Assembly (NCBI RefSeq): GCF_002443255.2
Contig: NW_019211456.1
Location: 38,943,042 to 39,007,041, forward strand
Length of the DNA: 64,000 nt
Direction of reading: 5' to 3'
Source of the DNA: Varroa destructor
Taxonomy: Eukaryota > Arthropoda > Arachnida > Mesostigmata > Varroidae
The notes below the pieces were generated by a model, which worked only from the letters and a program-made list of their open reading frames with translations, was not told where the DNA came from and searched no databases. A program made the translations under genes and the position numbers. Numbering within the stretch: the first letter of the stretch is position 1; every line of letters begins with the position of its first letter. Positions 34,431 to 48,500 of this stretch are shown one piece after another.

Positions 34431-37014
34431 GGAGAGAGACCCATGTTTTGGTTAGCAGAAGGATACTATAAATAGCTTTAGTTTCATAAATGAATTCCCA
34501 CGCTAACTAATGTTGATTACAATGTAATGATAACACTAATAATATTAATCCATGCCACTGCTGCCATTAGCGAAAGTTTGCTAGTGCGATATCAGCAATG
34601 CTCGGGTAAACCGATTCTATTGTATTGTTTACATCGCGTTCAAAAACTGATAAAAAAAATACGAGCGGGGAGAGCGAAAAATAAATTTTACTGATGTCTA
34701 TGCTCTTCAATAATTGCAAACTTTAAAATCATCGTAATTATCACTATTTGTTATAATTAGAATTGCTTAAGGTGTCGATCATGCTTCAAGAACGGGAGAG
34801 AGAAAGTGGGGGGAGTGGGCACGGGAAGGAAGGAAAAGCTAATAAAAAAAATTACGCGCACATCGATTGGGCACTTGTTACTGCATGTCTAAACAAGTGT
34901 ACATAAATAGCACTGCATCAAAAAACCGAAGAAGCACGCAGTGCAACCTACGCGCCTATATACCTGTGTCTGTGTGAGGGAGAGAGAGAAAAAGGGATTG
35001 AAGTTAATCTTTTATGTTCAGCCTATTTTGTCATGCGCGCTGTCAAGGGCTTCTCTGCCCGTGCGCATCTTCACCGGGTCGGCGGCAACGATGATAACAG
35101 CGGTGATTAGTTATGAGGGACTGGCAAAAAATTTTGTGGTAATAATGAATAAAAATGATAAGTTTAGTTATTAAATAGCATTATTTCTATTTCGTCCACT
35201 ATGTTCGTGTTGTTCGTTCGATGCTTACCAAGGTAGCCTAGATTCTGCTTATAGATAGAAGCGATTAAAAGCCGGATGAAAGAAGCCGATGAAGAGATCT
35301 CTAAACGGCGCAATCTTTTGGGTTTATATGAGCACTGAATTCAAAAACTTTTCTCTTTACGTTCTAGTTAACTCAATGAACAATGGAAACGAATCCCAAT
35401 TTCCCTTTAATACGGTAGTTTTTTTTGTTGCTAACAGTCTTAGGCTGCAGCTGCACTACCAGCGTTATTGTCTATGTGTAGCTTCAAAGGACAAGTTCCA
35501 CGATAGAGCAAAACTTCGAGCTTTCACAGTAGACAAACTTAGTAAGTTATTGTGAGGAGTACTAGAACAAAAAAGGAAAGTAAATATATAAGCAGTGTGC
35601 GGTGTGATTCAGTTGACTGTGTTTAATTTTGATATGCTTTTTTTAATTTTTCGCATCTACTAGCCTTTGAAATTCTCTGCATTTACGACGTTTTCTTATT
35701 TTAGTTCCTATATATACACTGGAGATAAAATATATATATATATATATATAGTAGCGATTGTGTATCGTGATTATTAGTTGACATCAATATGTGGTAATAT
35801 GGACAAGCAAAACAACGGACAACTGATACTAATAATAATAATAATAATAGCGGACAGTAGTTACAAACGTGATAAATGTACGACATAGTATGTCCTCTTG
35901 AGTGTATCCAAGCGAGAAACCTCCGAGGAAAGTGGTAGCAGAGGTAGAGGAACAGTCGAAAATGTTCAAGCATAGCGAACCGCTCATAAACAAATAACAA
36001 TACTAATTAGTATAATATGTAAACAGAGACCCGTTCCTTAGTAGCGTCAAGACCCACAAGCGCACATCTCCCAGTCTACAAAAATGTCAAGCTGACGAAG
36101 GAAAAACGATACTTTGCACTTGGCTCCCGTAAGGACTTGCTCGTGGCTAACGGTCCACATGATCATAGAAATGGTGATCGACCAATGACGAGGTAAATGT
36201 TTGAGCGGCACTCTAGTAGGGCGAGGTATCATTGTGTGGAATATATAAACGCATGTAGAAAAGTCTTCATGTCAAGGTTTTCGACGCCGAAGCGAGAAAT
36301 GCGTGAGCATAAATGATGGTTTTCAAATGGTGTCTTGAAACAAGATGAAGACAGAAATTGGGGTGTGAGAAGAAAGAAGTCGTATTCATACTGCGAGTAC
36401 GATGTGATGATTAGGATGTGATCTTTTTCCTCTCAGATTGGTAGGAATTGTCACTGATAGTATACACACTGGACACAAAGCATGAAAAAAGACGAAGTGG
36501 AATGATGCGGCTGTTGTCGGTAGGTTAGATAAGGTAGACTTGTCGCGGCTACGCGAACCAACACGGATTGGAGTGGTTTTGAAAATCAACATAAGAGATA
36601 AGCAGACGGTAACAATCAAGCTTATGATGTATGAGATGGACGATGCGAAGATCGAACATATATACACTGGCATTCGTCGACCCAGAATACTGACAGGTAT
36701 CGGATCGACATGTTGCGTTTGAGGCCATATAATGTGGTCAGAAGAAATGGCTGCAATGGTAAGGAAGGTGACAGACAACTGCATAAATGAATTGAGGTAC
36801 ATAATAATGAAAATGAGTAGCGAAAAGAGTACGAGAAATACGAAAGCTGCCACACATTGACATTTACCATGATGATGATGATACCGGTGCTGCTGATGAT
36901 AATGGTGAACATCAACAGGTCAATGGTCATAACGATGACGATGAAAATGTTTGTGGTGTGCGACAATTAACGCGACAGAAAATAACACTGTATGTCACTG
37001 AATTTATAGCAATT

Positions 37015-37020
37015 AATAAA
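37015..37020 (+). terminator. candidate poly(A) signal
   Basis: AATAAA at the right edge of the A-rich flank of PP2A-A. Confidence 0.3.
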
Positions 37021-38353
37021 AGAAAGAAATTAACAGTCAACAGGAATGAGCATTTTTTAATAAGTACATTTGCGAAAATCGGCTTAATCTTTTTTTATGG
37101 TCATATTATGGTTTAAATGCATTTTTAAAGTGAAATCTATAAACCTTTGCAATGGAATTATACTGCATATAAAATGGATTCAGAAGCTTGGAAGCTCTAG
37201 TGACTTTTGAAATTGATTTTCGAAGTAACAAGTAAGATTTTAGTGGTAAACAAGTTGCAAGGAGAAAACAGTTACCGAAGGAAGCGAGAGAATTAAAACT
37301 CGCTTTGTTTTATAGTGTAAAGTTATAAAGCTTGAATTAATAAAATTATTAGTTTTATTTTGTTCTCTTTATGGATTATTTTTATAGTTTTGAAACGCTT
37401 TCAACAGTTTGTTTTTTTGTATAAATCGCGCCTATCTATTCGATTTTTTTTAATCTGAAACTTTCACTATAATGGAAATTAGTTTTCGAAACCTGCATGT
37501 AAATTCACTATTCACTGCTAGCGGCAGCTATAGTACTATTCATCGACTATTTTACGTAGCGCCTTTCGAAGCGTTATTTTTCAGTTAGATAGTTTTCCCA
37601 ATCTCCATCATTGACGTCACAGTAGGGCTTTTCCCCCTTACTCAATAAATGTAAATCTTTCCTGTAGCGTCCGCTGTATGGACAGGGGAATGGTGTTTGC
37701 GCTTTCTGTTCTTTTTGCACCTGCCACGATGTTAATATCGTGGGTTATAGACGAGGCTCGCTAAAAATAATTTGCTTAATGTACACAAGAAATAACCTCT
37801 ACGAAGCTTGACAGCAGTTCCTTTCTTGCTTGTTGAAACAAATATTGGCATTGTTATTTTAATTAAATGATAGTGCAAGCTAGTATTTCAAGGGATACTA
37901 AAACGAAAGCCTTTTTGTTATGTGCTCTTTAAAGGCATACTAAAGGGTGAACCGTAATTGCCTCTGTTGTCACAGAGACAGCTAAGATCGAATGAACCGA
38001 CAGACCGTGTGAGCTTACCCTCACTTATATCACTTATCTGGAAACAGCTTGGCCGAAGCTTGTTTGCCCACTGGATTGGGAGAATTGGGTCAAGTTGACA
38101 CGCATTTTGCGGCGGATGTGATTCTGATCAATGGGTCAGAATTGGCTTGATTGATCAAACTAACTCTAGCATTTTTCATAAATTCGATTAGACAAGCTTC
38201 AAAGGTATGGAAAAAACCTAAACTTTCTGCGATTCTTCATCGTGATAAGCTCATGGTAAAGAAAAAACTATGCGTTACACATACGTCAATTTTCAGATTC
38301 GCAACAGACTGGTTTCTTCTAGGACTATAAGTGCTAGTTTGTTTGGTCAGTAG
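37021..38353. other. mostly non-coding; possible upstream exons of the 38.35-39.57 kb gene
   Basis: Two short plus-strand stretches look coding. The first is 38048-38117 after GGAAACAG, reading WPKLVCPLDWENWVKLTRIL. The second is about 38165-38203 after CTCTAG, reading FFINSIRQASK before a GTATGG donor. I could not join them to each other by phase. Confidence 0.25.
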
Positions 38354-39570
38354 TACGAATTTTTGCACAACGTCGTTTTTCCGGACATGGTGGCCTCTGT
38401 GCAATGTGTAGAAAAAGAAATTCTACTAAAGGTATATTCTTTTGGCGGATTTCCTTTTTCGTTTCTCGATATTCTGTTTATTTGTATTCAATTTATTCGC
38501 GGACAGGCTACACCTTCGCTCAGAAGATCACCACTCTGGAGCTGTCAGAATTCATTGTCTAGCTTGCTTCACTTCATTCCGTTGATCGTTCCGTGTTTGA
38601 CGTCACTGCCACACTTTTGATACCACTAATTCCACGTTTTGATAAGTACCGCAAGGCCATTTGCTTATTGCAAAGCAAAGGAATCTGACATGAAGTTGGC
38701 CTTACCTAGTAACTTTGACTGTGTTACGAATTGCTATACTACATACTACTGTACAAGGAGTATTCGATCCACGAACTCTACGTGAACAGTATAAACTTTC
38801 GACTGCCAGTCATCTACGAGATCTTAGAAAAGAGCGAAGCCATTCTAAAGCTCAATAATAGTATGTATTTCCTAAAGACTGTGTTAATTACCTTCTTCTT
38901 ACAATTCACACAAGCAGCATATATGGCCCGTGATTTCTGTAATCGAAATTTGTTACACAGAAGAACCACTGCAAAATATTATTTTTAGATATACTCGGTG
39001 CGCCTTAATTAGCCCTGTACGGCCTCACCAACGAACTTAATTGACAAACTATTATCAATGCTGGGTAATTAAGGTTCTAGTAATTCATATACTGATATAA
39101 TATTAGCTTGATGCTATTCAAAACGTAGATACCGTTTGTTGATATTTTTTTTCATACTTAAGCACGCATAAAATCTATATACTATAGAATGTAAGTGTAT
39201 CTCGAAAAACTAACTACTGGAGCGCCTTTGTGTTTATAGGATTCCCACACCACATTGTTTTGGTTAATATATTATATACTTTAAAAAACAAAACGTTTTT
39301 TTCTATTCTTCTTCTCATGAAGTTAAAGTTAAGGACGGTTTGGCAATTAATGTGGCTCAATTGTAATGATACTTTTGGAAGATAGATACTGTTAGCAATT
39401 TAGAGCTATTACAATTTACTAAATTACTTACGGTGTCTTTTGGTAAGAGATGAATGTTAAACACCGGAATATACTTTACAATAGTATAGTAATTAATTTT
39501 TATTTTTCATCATGCATATTTATTACTTAGTCATTTAGCTCAACAAGAAATAGTCTTGTCTCTATCTTAA
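38354..39570 (+). CDS. unrecognised multi-exon gene, partial model
   Basis: Short exons join without frame errors. 38354-38431 follows GGTCAGTAG, reads YEFLHNVVFPDMVASVQC then VEKEILLK, and ends AAAG|GTATAT in phase 0. 38524-38556 is optional, reads KITTLELSEFI and has a weak GTCTAG donor. 38758-38860 reads EYSIHELYVNSINFRLPVIY then EILEKSEAILKLNN and ends A|GTATGT in phase 1. 39539-39570 follows a pyrimidine-rich TTTAG and reads QQEIVLSLS then TAA. Amino-acid use is that of a soluble helical protein. The 5' end is unknown, no family is recognised, and the last exon is the least certain. AATAAA at 39718 would fit as its end. Confidence 0.35.
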
Positions 39571-39717
39571 CCATCCTGGCTATAGTTGGCTCACTTAGAT
39601 ATATAAAGAGAGAGCGCAATACATATAATACTGAAATGAAAGATTAGAAGTTCTGTAGTTTTTGTACGTTTAAACATCGTTTCGTTGAGTCCTTAAAAAT
39701 GCTTGAAATTTAAAAAG

Positions 39718-39723
39718 AATAAA
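39718..39723 (+). terminator. candidate poly(A) signal
   Basis: AATAAA about 150 bases after the proposed stop at 39570. Confidence 0.25.
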
Positions 39724-40140
39724 ATTTCATAACAGAGTAAGAAACTTCTCTTAAACTTTCGCTTAAAGAAAGCTTATTTTTTATAATTTTACGAAAATAG
39801 TTAGCCTGGATATAATAAACGTTATGCTGTTGGGAACTCCATAAGAAACCTTTGTTACGTCGATAGACCCCAGTAGCACCACGAAGAAACTTTGAAAGAG
39901 TAATTTACTATTTTAATATTCCTGTTTATTTTAAACAACAAAAGTTACTATGAACATACAGAGGGTGTACTGAATTTTTCCACAGTTATAATAGCTGCTG
40001 GTTTGAAAGATTGGACTCCAGTGTAAAAGAGCGATCCTAGTAAAAGTCTTGAGTGGCTTTTGGCCAGCAATTTGAAGATGCGTGCTTGCAGCCGTACAGA
40101 GTCGTTGACCGGCGACGATCGGAAAGTAGGTTTTACTTAC

Positions 40141-40178
40141 AATGCACGAATCTTTGTTTCGTTTGGACACAGCGTTTG
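40141..40178 (-). other. candidate 38-nt microexon
   Basis: On the minus strand a strong acceptor (CCCTTCGCCCCTCTGCAG) and a consensus donor (ATT|GTAAGT) bracket 38 bases open in all three frames. No flanking exon was identified, so it may be part of an unfound minus-strand gene or chance. Confidence 0.25.
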
Positions 40179-43100
40179 CTGCAGAGGGGCGAAGGGCGAT
40201 AAATAGTTCATTTGATGAATTTCAAGCAGGTTATTATGGGATTACAACCTTGATGACTGTTAATCGAATTACGACGGGCGGTAGAATTGTAGTCTTTATG
40301 AGCAGAACAATCTGTTGAGGATATCGCTTAGCTGCGAAGGGTAAATTCTGGTAGTCAGAACTTCTATCGTACTGAGTTTATGCACAAAGAATATTGGTCT
40401 ACGTAAAGCTTACATTGCTGTTGTAAATGTAGACCGATTGTAGGGCCGATTTTGACACCGCAAAAGTGTAAACCCTAGTTTAGCTGGCACTTAGCAAGTA
40501 CCTCAAGCCGCAGTATGACCATGAGTCACTACCTTTGGTGAACGTATGATGTGTCGACTCAATATTTCAATTAATACAGTTTATGTGAAACGAGTATTCG
40601 ATCCGATGCAAATTTCAATGGATATTCTAAAAAATCTGTGCGGTAAACCTGGACAGAAAAAGAAGGATGGTGTCAGTCAAGGCTGCGCACATGCGACAGC
40701 GAACCCTAAGTGGACTAAATTCTCTTGTGGGCAATGTCTAACGGCAGTACGAGACCTGCAAGTTAAAATATTTATTTACCCTCTTTATCAAGGCGATAAG
40801 GTTTATTTCATGTAACAAATCTCTACTCAATTATAGTAATTGCCGTACGGCCTGTGGTTCATTTGATAATATTACCTGTAAAAGGTGCAAATCCAATAGC
40901 GTTTATGGACTGATGGTATTCTATCTTATACAGATGTGTCTAGTGTTGTCTTCTAATATACTTGTAGGTATCGTTATAGCGCTGGATGTAATTCGGCTAA
41001 AAGGGAGACGTTCGAAGATTGTCATGGTTTGCAGGTTTTAGTGAGCTGTTGTAAGTCCATCTTTTTTGAAAAGATGCGCTCAAGAGCACAAGCAAAGCTC
41101 TAATATAGCAAAGCGTTAGGGAAAACATACATTTGTAACAGGTACATAACAGTTAAATAAAACCAAATAAACGTAGCTATAAGAACAACTCAGTATAGCT
41201 AGCTATATGCCCATGGCGTTTTATGTCATTTGGGGTTCAGCGGATACCCTTCTTTATCATAGAAACATTTGATACGAACGGTAATGGTATTGCACTACAA
41301 AATAACAAATATTAAAGATAATTTAACGTAGTAGAGAAGAATCCGACAATGGCAAATGCTGCTCACCATCACTAATAATTTTTGAGCTCCGTCAGTGTAT
41401 CGTGTCTGCGATGTTAGCGTAGAATGGCGAAGTAGACCATTGTAATGATATTGGCCAGGTCTATAACGTGTGGCGTGCCAGTCACGGGCGAATAACTTCT
41501 ACAGTACTGTCAGTCGCGCCTATGGCCATTGTGCCGCTGCGAGTAACTAGCGCGGCTGACGAAAAGCAAAAGGCTTCATTTATGACTGTTACTGATAATA
41601 TGGTACATTTTTAATAAGCATAGTATGAAAAATGCGGAAGCTTCTTATCGGAAAAGCACTGTAACTTCGAAGTTGCAATACGAACGGTAGACCGTGTGGC
41701 AAATGCGTTCTTTTTTGATATACCACATCTAATAGGTGTTTTCCATTAGCGAGAAAGAATGTGCGTCTGTAGGCTACATTTTATCGAACAAAGTTGTGTA
41801 TATTGTTTTTTTTTGTGTACTTTTCATTACAATGAATAAAGTGTCTCGGAGAGGGTCTGTATTTGGCGCAAACTCATTTTTAAACTTAGGCTAATTAGGA
41901 AAATTAGTAACTTCACACAATCGGAGTCAGGTGACTATTTCTTTATTTGTTGTTGTTCTATAGTAGATTATTCAACGCCATCCATCAAGTGATTATTTGT
42001 TTATAAATACTCGAGCTCCTAAGTAGTTGGATCACTCTTCCTGTCCTGCAATGATGCCGGGCATCAGTTAACCAAAAAGAAATGACCAAAGAGACACTTA
42101 CAGGGTAGATACGCCCTATTCAAGGTAGTCTGATATATGCTGTGATTCGATATGTATGATAGGTGTATTGGCAAATTTGCTATGTTATGAATTGTGCTTA
42201 TTATGACCTGCTTCTTTTATCAGAAGCTGTTAAATAAAAAAATTGCTACCGTTGTCCAGTTTTTTTTTTAACTTGCTTTAGGCGTGGCAGAAGTTATGCA
42301 GTAGGAAATCATTTGAATTGCAGTTGTTTTTTTTAATTGTTATTTTGCTTTTTATGGTGACAAATCTTCCTAGCCTGACAAACATTACTATTAGCCCTGG
42401 AAAACAGTCATCGTCATGCATGGAGCGGAATCCGCAACAAAACGAATTCTAATTGATGTGCCATCATGCAATAATACATCACACTTTTCTCTCAATATTG
42501 GCAGTTAAACTTATCCTCCTAGCTTGTATAACCACTCATAAATAGTAACACTGAGACACTAGCTGTGATCCGCGGAAATAGTATTTCCAGATGAAATTAC
42601 TAAATGAGTAATGAGACAGCGCTCTTTCTTTGTCATGTTCTCAGTTGTTTCTCATATTAATTGCTAATGGCTAAAAAAAAAAAGTTCGAATACTTTGCCG
42701 GAAAATGTTTTTGAGTGCAACATGTTCTGGAAATTACAGTTAAAACGCATAAAAACTAACTTAATGTCAGGTAGATTTTTCATCAGATTTCATATTTTAT
42801 AGTGTTTCCCAGACATCTAATTCTACAATGCGAATGGAGAAATTTTGGATGCGGTTGTAGTTTCGTCCTGTTGTTTCTTTGTTGGGCCCCTATCATGTAA
42901 AATTTTTGTGCGGTTCGTCTTGGGGACCTCTTTTCACGAGGCTAAGTCCCATCGGAAATGACAAATGCCGATAAATCGAACCGTAGATTTTTATCAATGG
43001 ATGGTTTCGTTATTGTTTAATCGCAACATGAAAACTTGTATTGGTATAGAAACCCACCGGAGTCGCTCCTACCGATGTCAGATGCCGTTTGATGCAACGC

Positions 43101-45458
43101 GTAATGACTATGCTGTACGTAACACTTAAAACGCTTAACTTCAAGTGACAAATCCCCAGCTGCTCGAAATCGTTGCTTCAAGACTGAGCGTATGAAACCC
43201 CTTAGGGTTGTGCAATGACAGCGTGTTTGCCTATAAAAGTTTGGGGCGCGTGAGGTTTGAAACTATACGTTGACACATCTCGTGTCGTGCTGGGAGTCAG
43301 CAGTTTGTAGCTATGTTTAGTTGCACTAAAATCGAAACATCTTTTAGGCTATACGACATCTTTGTTTAATAAAGAAGAATTGTTAAAAAAAAAACAGCTC
43401 TGCGTATAAAGCTTCACTCCAATGTTTTAAACGTCTTCATATTATTAATCTATATGCAAATGGCAGGTACCCCTACACAGAGTTAAAATTAAATTATTTG
43501 TAAGTTAAGCACCTATTTATTGGAGCCAAAATCTAATAATATACTGCAAGAGCGAATATTAACTAAAATTATATTTGAATATAAATGTATAATATTGGTA
43601 CTAATAAATACTAACAATAAATCTTCGTTTCTTTGCTCAGCCTGATCTTTTTTTAACTTAAAAAGAATTATCATTTTAGTTGTGCGAGAATATGTATTGT
43701 TAAAGAACATGTAGAATGCCACATGTTACATTTAGGCATAAAGTTTATGCTTAAACATACAAAGACAAAACACATACTGTTGGAAAAGAAAATGTTGGAA
43801 TATTATAAGAATTTAAGTTCGTCTCATATGATTGATGGATTCTTAAAACTGGAACTACACGCTCGACATGCTAATATATATATATATATATATATTCTTG
43901 GCGAACGGACGCTAGGTAGGTGCGGTGGTGGTGGTGGTGGTTGGAGGTCTCGCGACATTTTCAAAATTCGCGCTACCAAGAAAGTCAAACGCATCCGGTA
44001 TCTGCATGGTACTGATGGTTGCGGGTATTCCTTGCCTACAGAATATCTATGAGGTCAGCTAGAGGTCAGCACAACGCAGCAAGTGCCAAGGAGAAATATA
44101 GTAAAAATAAATTAATGTAAACTGAAGATAAAGGGAGCTGATAATTTAAAATAATAATATGCTACTACCTATGTTCAGATTGCTATAGCATATTGCAGGG
44201 ATTCTAATGGATTTTTAAAAATCAATTATAGTGGTATTTCGGTCGCTGAACTTATAATCACGACTCGGATTATGGATATTTCTGTATCTGATATCTATCT
44301 ATCTGAAGAGCTGTATCAGTAAAATGATAATATTACGACGAATCGTCATATGAATGTGTGAGGACACATAATTTATTTAATGCATACTTAACGATGAGTT
44401 CTTTGTTTCTGTTAAGCCTATTTCTTTGACCTTCGCTGCCGTAAAAATGGCTGCTTTAGTCAGAGTAGTAGTCAAATATGCAGAAAGCTAAACGGAAAAA
44501 TAGTATGCAAATAAGTTATAAAAAAAAGGCAATAACGTAAAAGCGCTCTGAAGACGGCTGCTATGGTTGCACACACGGCAGAAGCAAAAACAAATGCTTA
44601 AGCAAATGACATCACACTCATTGAAGCTAAATCTGATTTCCAACATCCATATAAACGTTTGCATTGCTACGGCTTAGACAAAGGTATAAGTGAACATTTC
44701 TCGTCCCGAACTTCTATTTTGATAGAATTCGCAGGGACTTCAGGAAAAGCAAGAGCGCGTTTTGCCAAATGCTATTCATATTCATGTGCGGTCTCTTTCT
44801 CTATGTTTCTGTCGAAATAAATAGGTGCGATCTATGCTGTTCAAGAGAAAGAAAACCTGAAAGAGATTTACTTTTATCGTAGCTTTGCCACGTCTTAATT
44901 CGGCTAGTGGGATAACGGCAACGTCGATAGATCGGCAAACCACACATGACGGATGTCCCCACGATGCGAGTTGAGAAAATAGTCTTGGACAACGTACAAA
45001 AGCTTACGAGAGACCTCATATAGCTCCACATGGAAAAAATTGTGGTAAACTTTTTCGAGGCCCCTGAACGATGGTTCCGAGGCCCTGCAATGGCACATGT
45101 ACAAGACCCAGATCGAATGAAGTTTGCCGCTTAATAATGCCGATTTCCTAAATATATAGTTTGTAAATGGAAATTATATTAAACTTCAATTAACATTGAA
45201 CAAATTGACGTTCATTAGCTTATCCGGAGCTTCGGTTCCTGAACAACTTTTGCCGACCACTAGCAAAGGGAAACTGGCGAATATTTCAATTAAATGTTTG
45301 GCTATCTACGACTATAAGCTGAATGAACGTTATGAGAAAAATAATGAATTTACTAATGGGAAATCAGCTTCTAGAATTAGGTTTCTGTTTATCGAAGGGG
45401 AGGGCGCTAGCATAAACTATTAAAAATTCGTGAGAATACTGCACACGGAGTCCTTTAG
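40179..45458. other. long stretch without supported genes
   Basis: Only short ORFs without motifs. It contains (TA)n at about 43873-43894 and (GGT)n at about 43924-43940. Minus-strand open stretches at 44801-45104 have no recognisable domain. Confidence 0.35.
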
Positions 45459-45512
45459 CAAAACCCGAGTTCGCTACTGGAACAGTCAAGCTGAGCGGTT
45501 GAATACCATGGC
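45459..45512 (+). other. candidate internal exon
   Basis: CCTTTAG acceptor and GC|GTAAGT donor enclose an open frame (KTRVRYWNSQAERLNTM), phase 2 in and phase 2 out. The same frame is open upstream to a TAA at 45421. No neighbouring exon is assigned. Confidence 0.25.
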
Positions 45513-48500
45513 GTAAGTGACTATACATTACGATTTCAAATGAAAGAACAAATTTATGTGATTACGAGAAATTCTCGTTTATGGCGGCGGTGTGCTTTAG
45601 GCGCATCTTTGACTGGCAACAGTTGCGCCAATTTTCCTGGGCACGCTTCTCCAAAAACAGATTTGCCTTTTTTTCTCTTTCATTATCCATTCATAACACG
45701 CGCTGAGAGAAATCCCATCGTACTGAGCTGATGCTATTCAAAAACTTCCGCTATTATAGCGGTTCGTTTTTCTGTTTGAGTCCCTGATTTGTAGTCACTT
45801 TATCCGTGATCACTAACATCCAAATTTCTGTGTTTGAACTAACTGCACCAGTAATGAATCTTTGTCGCGCTGAACCATTTCTACCTAACGTTTTCACTAA
45901 TTTTCGATGAGTTCAACCAAACCTCTGAACTGCGAGAAGGAGAAGTTGAATCACTTTAGTTTATTTTCATGACAAAGCTACGCTTTGCTGCTGTGGATCG
46001 ATAGTCTCAGATCGTACTCAATCCATATTAGATTAGATGGCTCTAAATAGTATTAGAAAGCCAAGGAACTAGTACTGGTACCTGCTATATTCCGTCAGCT
46101 AACGGCGCATCGCATGCTTTTGAAGCTATTGAAGCATTTCGAGCCGCTAAATGGTTCCGAACAAGGTAATACAATGTTCTGTTATTTAGAGAAATAATCA
46201 TGGCGTAAAATGCCGCTGTTGAAGGCATCTTGAAGCAATGCCGGTCTCCTCGATAATTCGTAATTGTCGTATTCATATTGAACGCATCATTAAATACGGG
46301 TCGGAGTCGAGACGCTAGTTAGAACCACATATAATAAAAAATGAAAAACTCGAGTAGAGTTTAATGTCTGGCACATATTTATGTTAAGTATGCCCGGGTT
46401 GCAGCCGTTTCGTTAATAATTTTTAGAGATTTTAAGGCTATTTTTTCTTTTGACAACATTGTGTGACAACGTGTGATAAATCAACTGCATTTGAAGCAAT
46501 AAAACGATTGTACTTATTATCTTAAAAGTTTATTTTCATTATTAAATATTTGTAACCTCATTGTTTTTTATTGGATTAAGTTGCAGAATATTTTCACTCA
46601 TCTAAAACTCGTCAACGATTGGCACAAAGCAATTCGTTTACGGTTACTTTTGTGTAGTACCACGAAGTACAGCGGCTCGTAACACGAACGGAGTCACTAA
46701 GTAAAGATAACTTTGATTGTAATAAATCGTCCTACTCGTGGTAAACATACGATTGTCACTAAATTAATTGTTTTCAACAGCTGGGAAAGCAGCCTACCAT
46801 ATACGACACGATTGGGGAACTGGGATAAAGCTATCCGATGTTGCCAATTTTCTTCGTGCTCTACTACAAAAAAAACATCAGACAAGACTAGGAAGAATTT
46901 TATGTCCTGTACTGAAACTTTATTTGTTCGCAGGACATTTAGTCAATCTCACACGCCTACCAGCACGTCGAAGCCCTGGTGGATACCACGAGAGCATCGA
47001 TTTTACACGATATAAAAAGTATCTTCCGTTTATTCACACGAATTTTGTATCCGGTGATATCTGATCGGGTCAAAGCAACAGCAGGAATCTGCTACAGTGT
47101 AAAATTAACGCCGGAAAAACTTTATAAACACAAACAAAGCGATTAGCACAAGATACATTGTCAACTATCTATTGAGACAGCCACGTGTGACATACAGTTA
47201 GAGTAATAAAAATATGAAATATTATAATCCGCTGCATTAGTTGCCACGTGAAGTTTTACGGGGCACAGGAGAACGCTGCCGTGATACACTGTTCGTTCGC
47301 CAAAGGATCTATTATCATGCCATATCAACATAAGAAAAACTCTCAATATTGAAGTTCGCTTTTAGGGCCTCGACGTTTTCGGCGCAGAGCGTAATCCAGT
47401 CAAAGAAAAAGTACACCCCCTAAACCACATTATATGGCGTTACGAACCAATTCTGTATATTGGAGTATATCAAATAGAATAGGGTTCTGCGAATATTAGG
47501 GTGGTTTATTGGGCCAATGAGATCCTTTACTTTATCACACGTGTGGTGTCGTACACGTAGATACCGATGCCTGAGCCAGCGATTTCTGGTGCTCTCAGCC
47601 AGAGATCTAAGCGTTTAAACTAGAATCACACGACATACACAAATGAAAATCACATAAAAATATCTAATTTAGGCTGTATGTATCACTTGGCATTCGTAGG
47701 GGCACACTTGTGCTACTTAAACTAACTATATATGAACAATGCCCTACCCACCAGTGACGTTCTGTGGCATGACCATCGCACAATCTTTATAATGGTTTTC
47801 AAAATCAACAAAAAATAATACGATAACTATTCGTATTATGATTTGTTTTTCCTCAGATTAATACCAGTTTTTTTTACATTGATTTCAAATTGTACTTAGT
47901 TCACTTAAAACTACTCGGAGTTTATTTTGGTGTTCAAAAATAGCTAACTTATACTAAAAAAACACTTCTTATGTTTCTCTATTTACATGGCTAAAGTGTT
48001 TTGAATTGATTACAAACAAGGTGGTTCTGCTTCAGTCATTGCGAAATGCTATTCGTGTGTTACTTATCTCTACAAACCAAAATTTTTATTAAAGGATATT
48101 TGTGAAATATGTATATATATATATATATTTCCATCTAGTGCAGTATATATATACCGCACTGGATGATAAGACGCTTGCTTTAAAAAGACGAAGTTCTTTA
48201 TTTCTCTGCGATTCTTCTTTCTACTACAAATAATCGAAGATGCGCAGTAATGTCATGCGAAACTTTAGCATATACCTTAATTTTCTGTGGTTATGATATG
48301 TGGCATTATACAGCATATTCTCTAGAAGTACTAATAACTGAATGTGAATGAAAAAGCAAGGTTTACTTTATTCGAAATATGATTGACAACGGCAGGGTGG
48401 AGCTGCTCATTGATCCATCGATGGAACTATCAACGACAGCTGTTCTTCAACTATACAACTAATATGAAACAACTTTTGCCGGTAATCACCTAATATTTGG

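Larger units (their letters stand above)
33186..37020 (+). other. probable long 3' UTR of PP2A-A
   Basis: After the stop codon the plus strand stays A-rich with (TTA)n at 33451-33474, (TA)n at 34391-34427 and 35729-35750, and (AAT)n near 35831-35850. There is no convincing coding sequence. The character changes to T-richer DNA after an AATAAA at 37015. Its extent as one transcript is inferred; earlier AATAAA motifs exist (for example near 34680). Confidence 0.4.

Noticed and set aside
36386..36966. Overlapping long minus-strand ORFs
   Set aside because: They lie antisense in the A-rich PP2A-A flank. Low-complexity hydrophobic peptides in two frames at once, without motifs.
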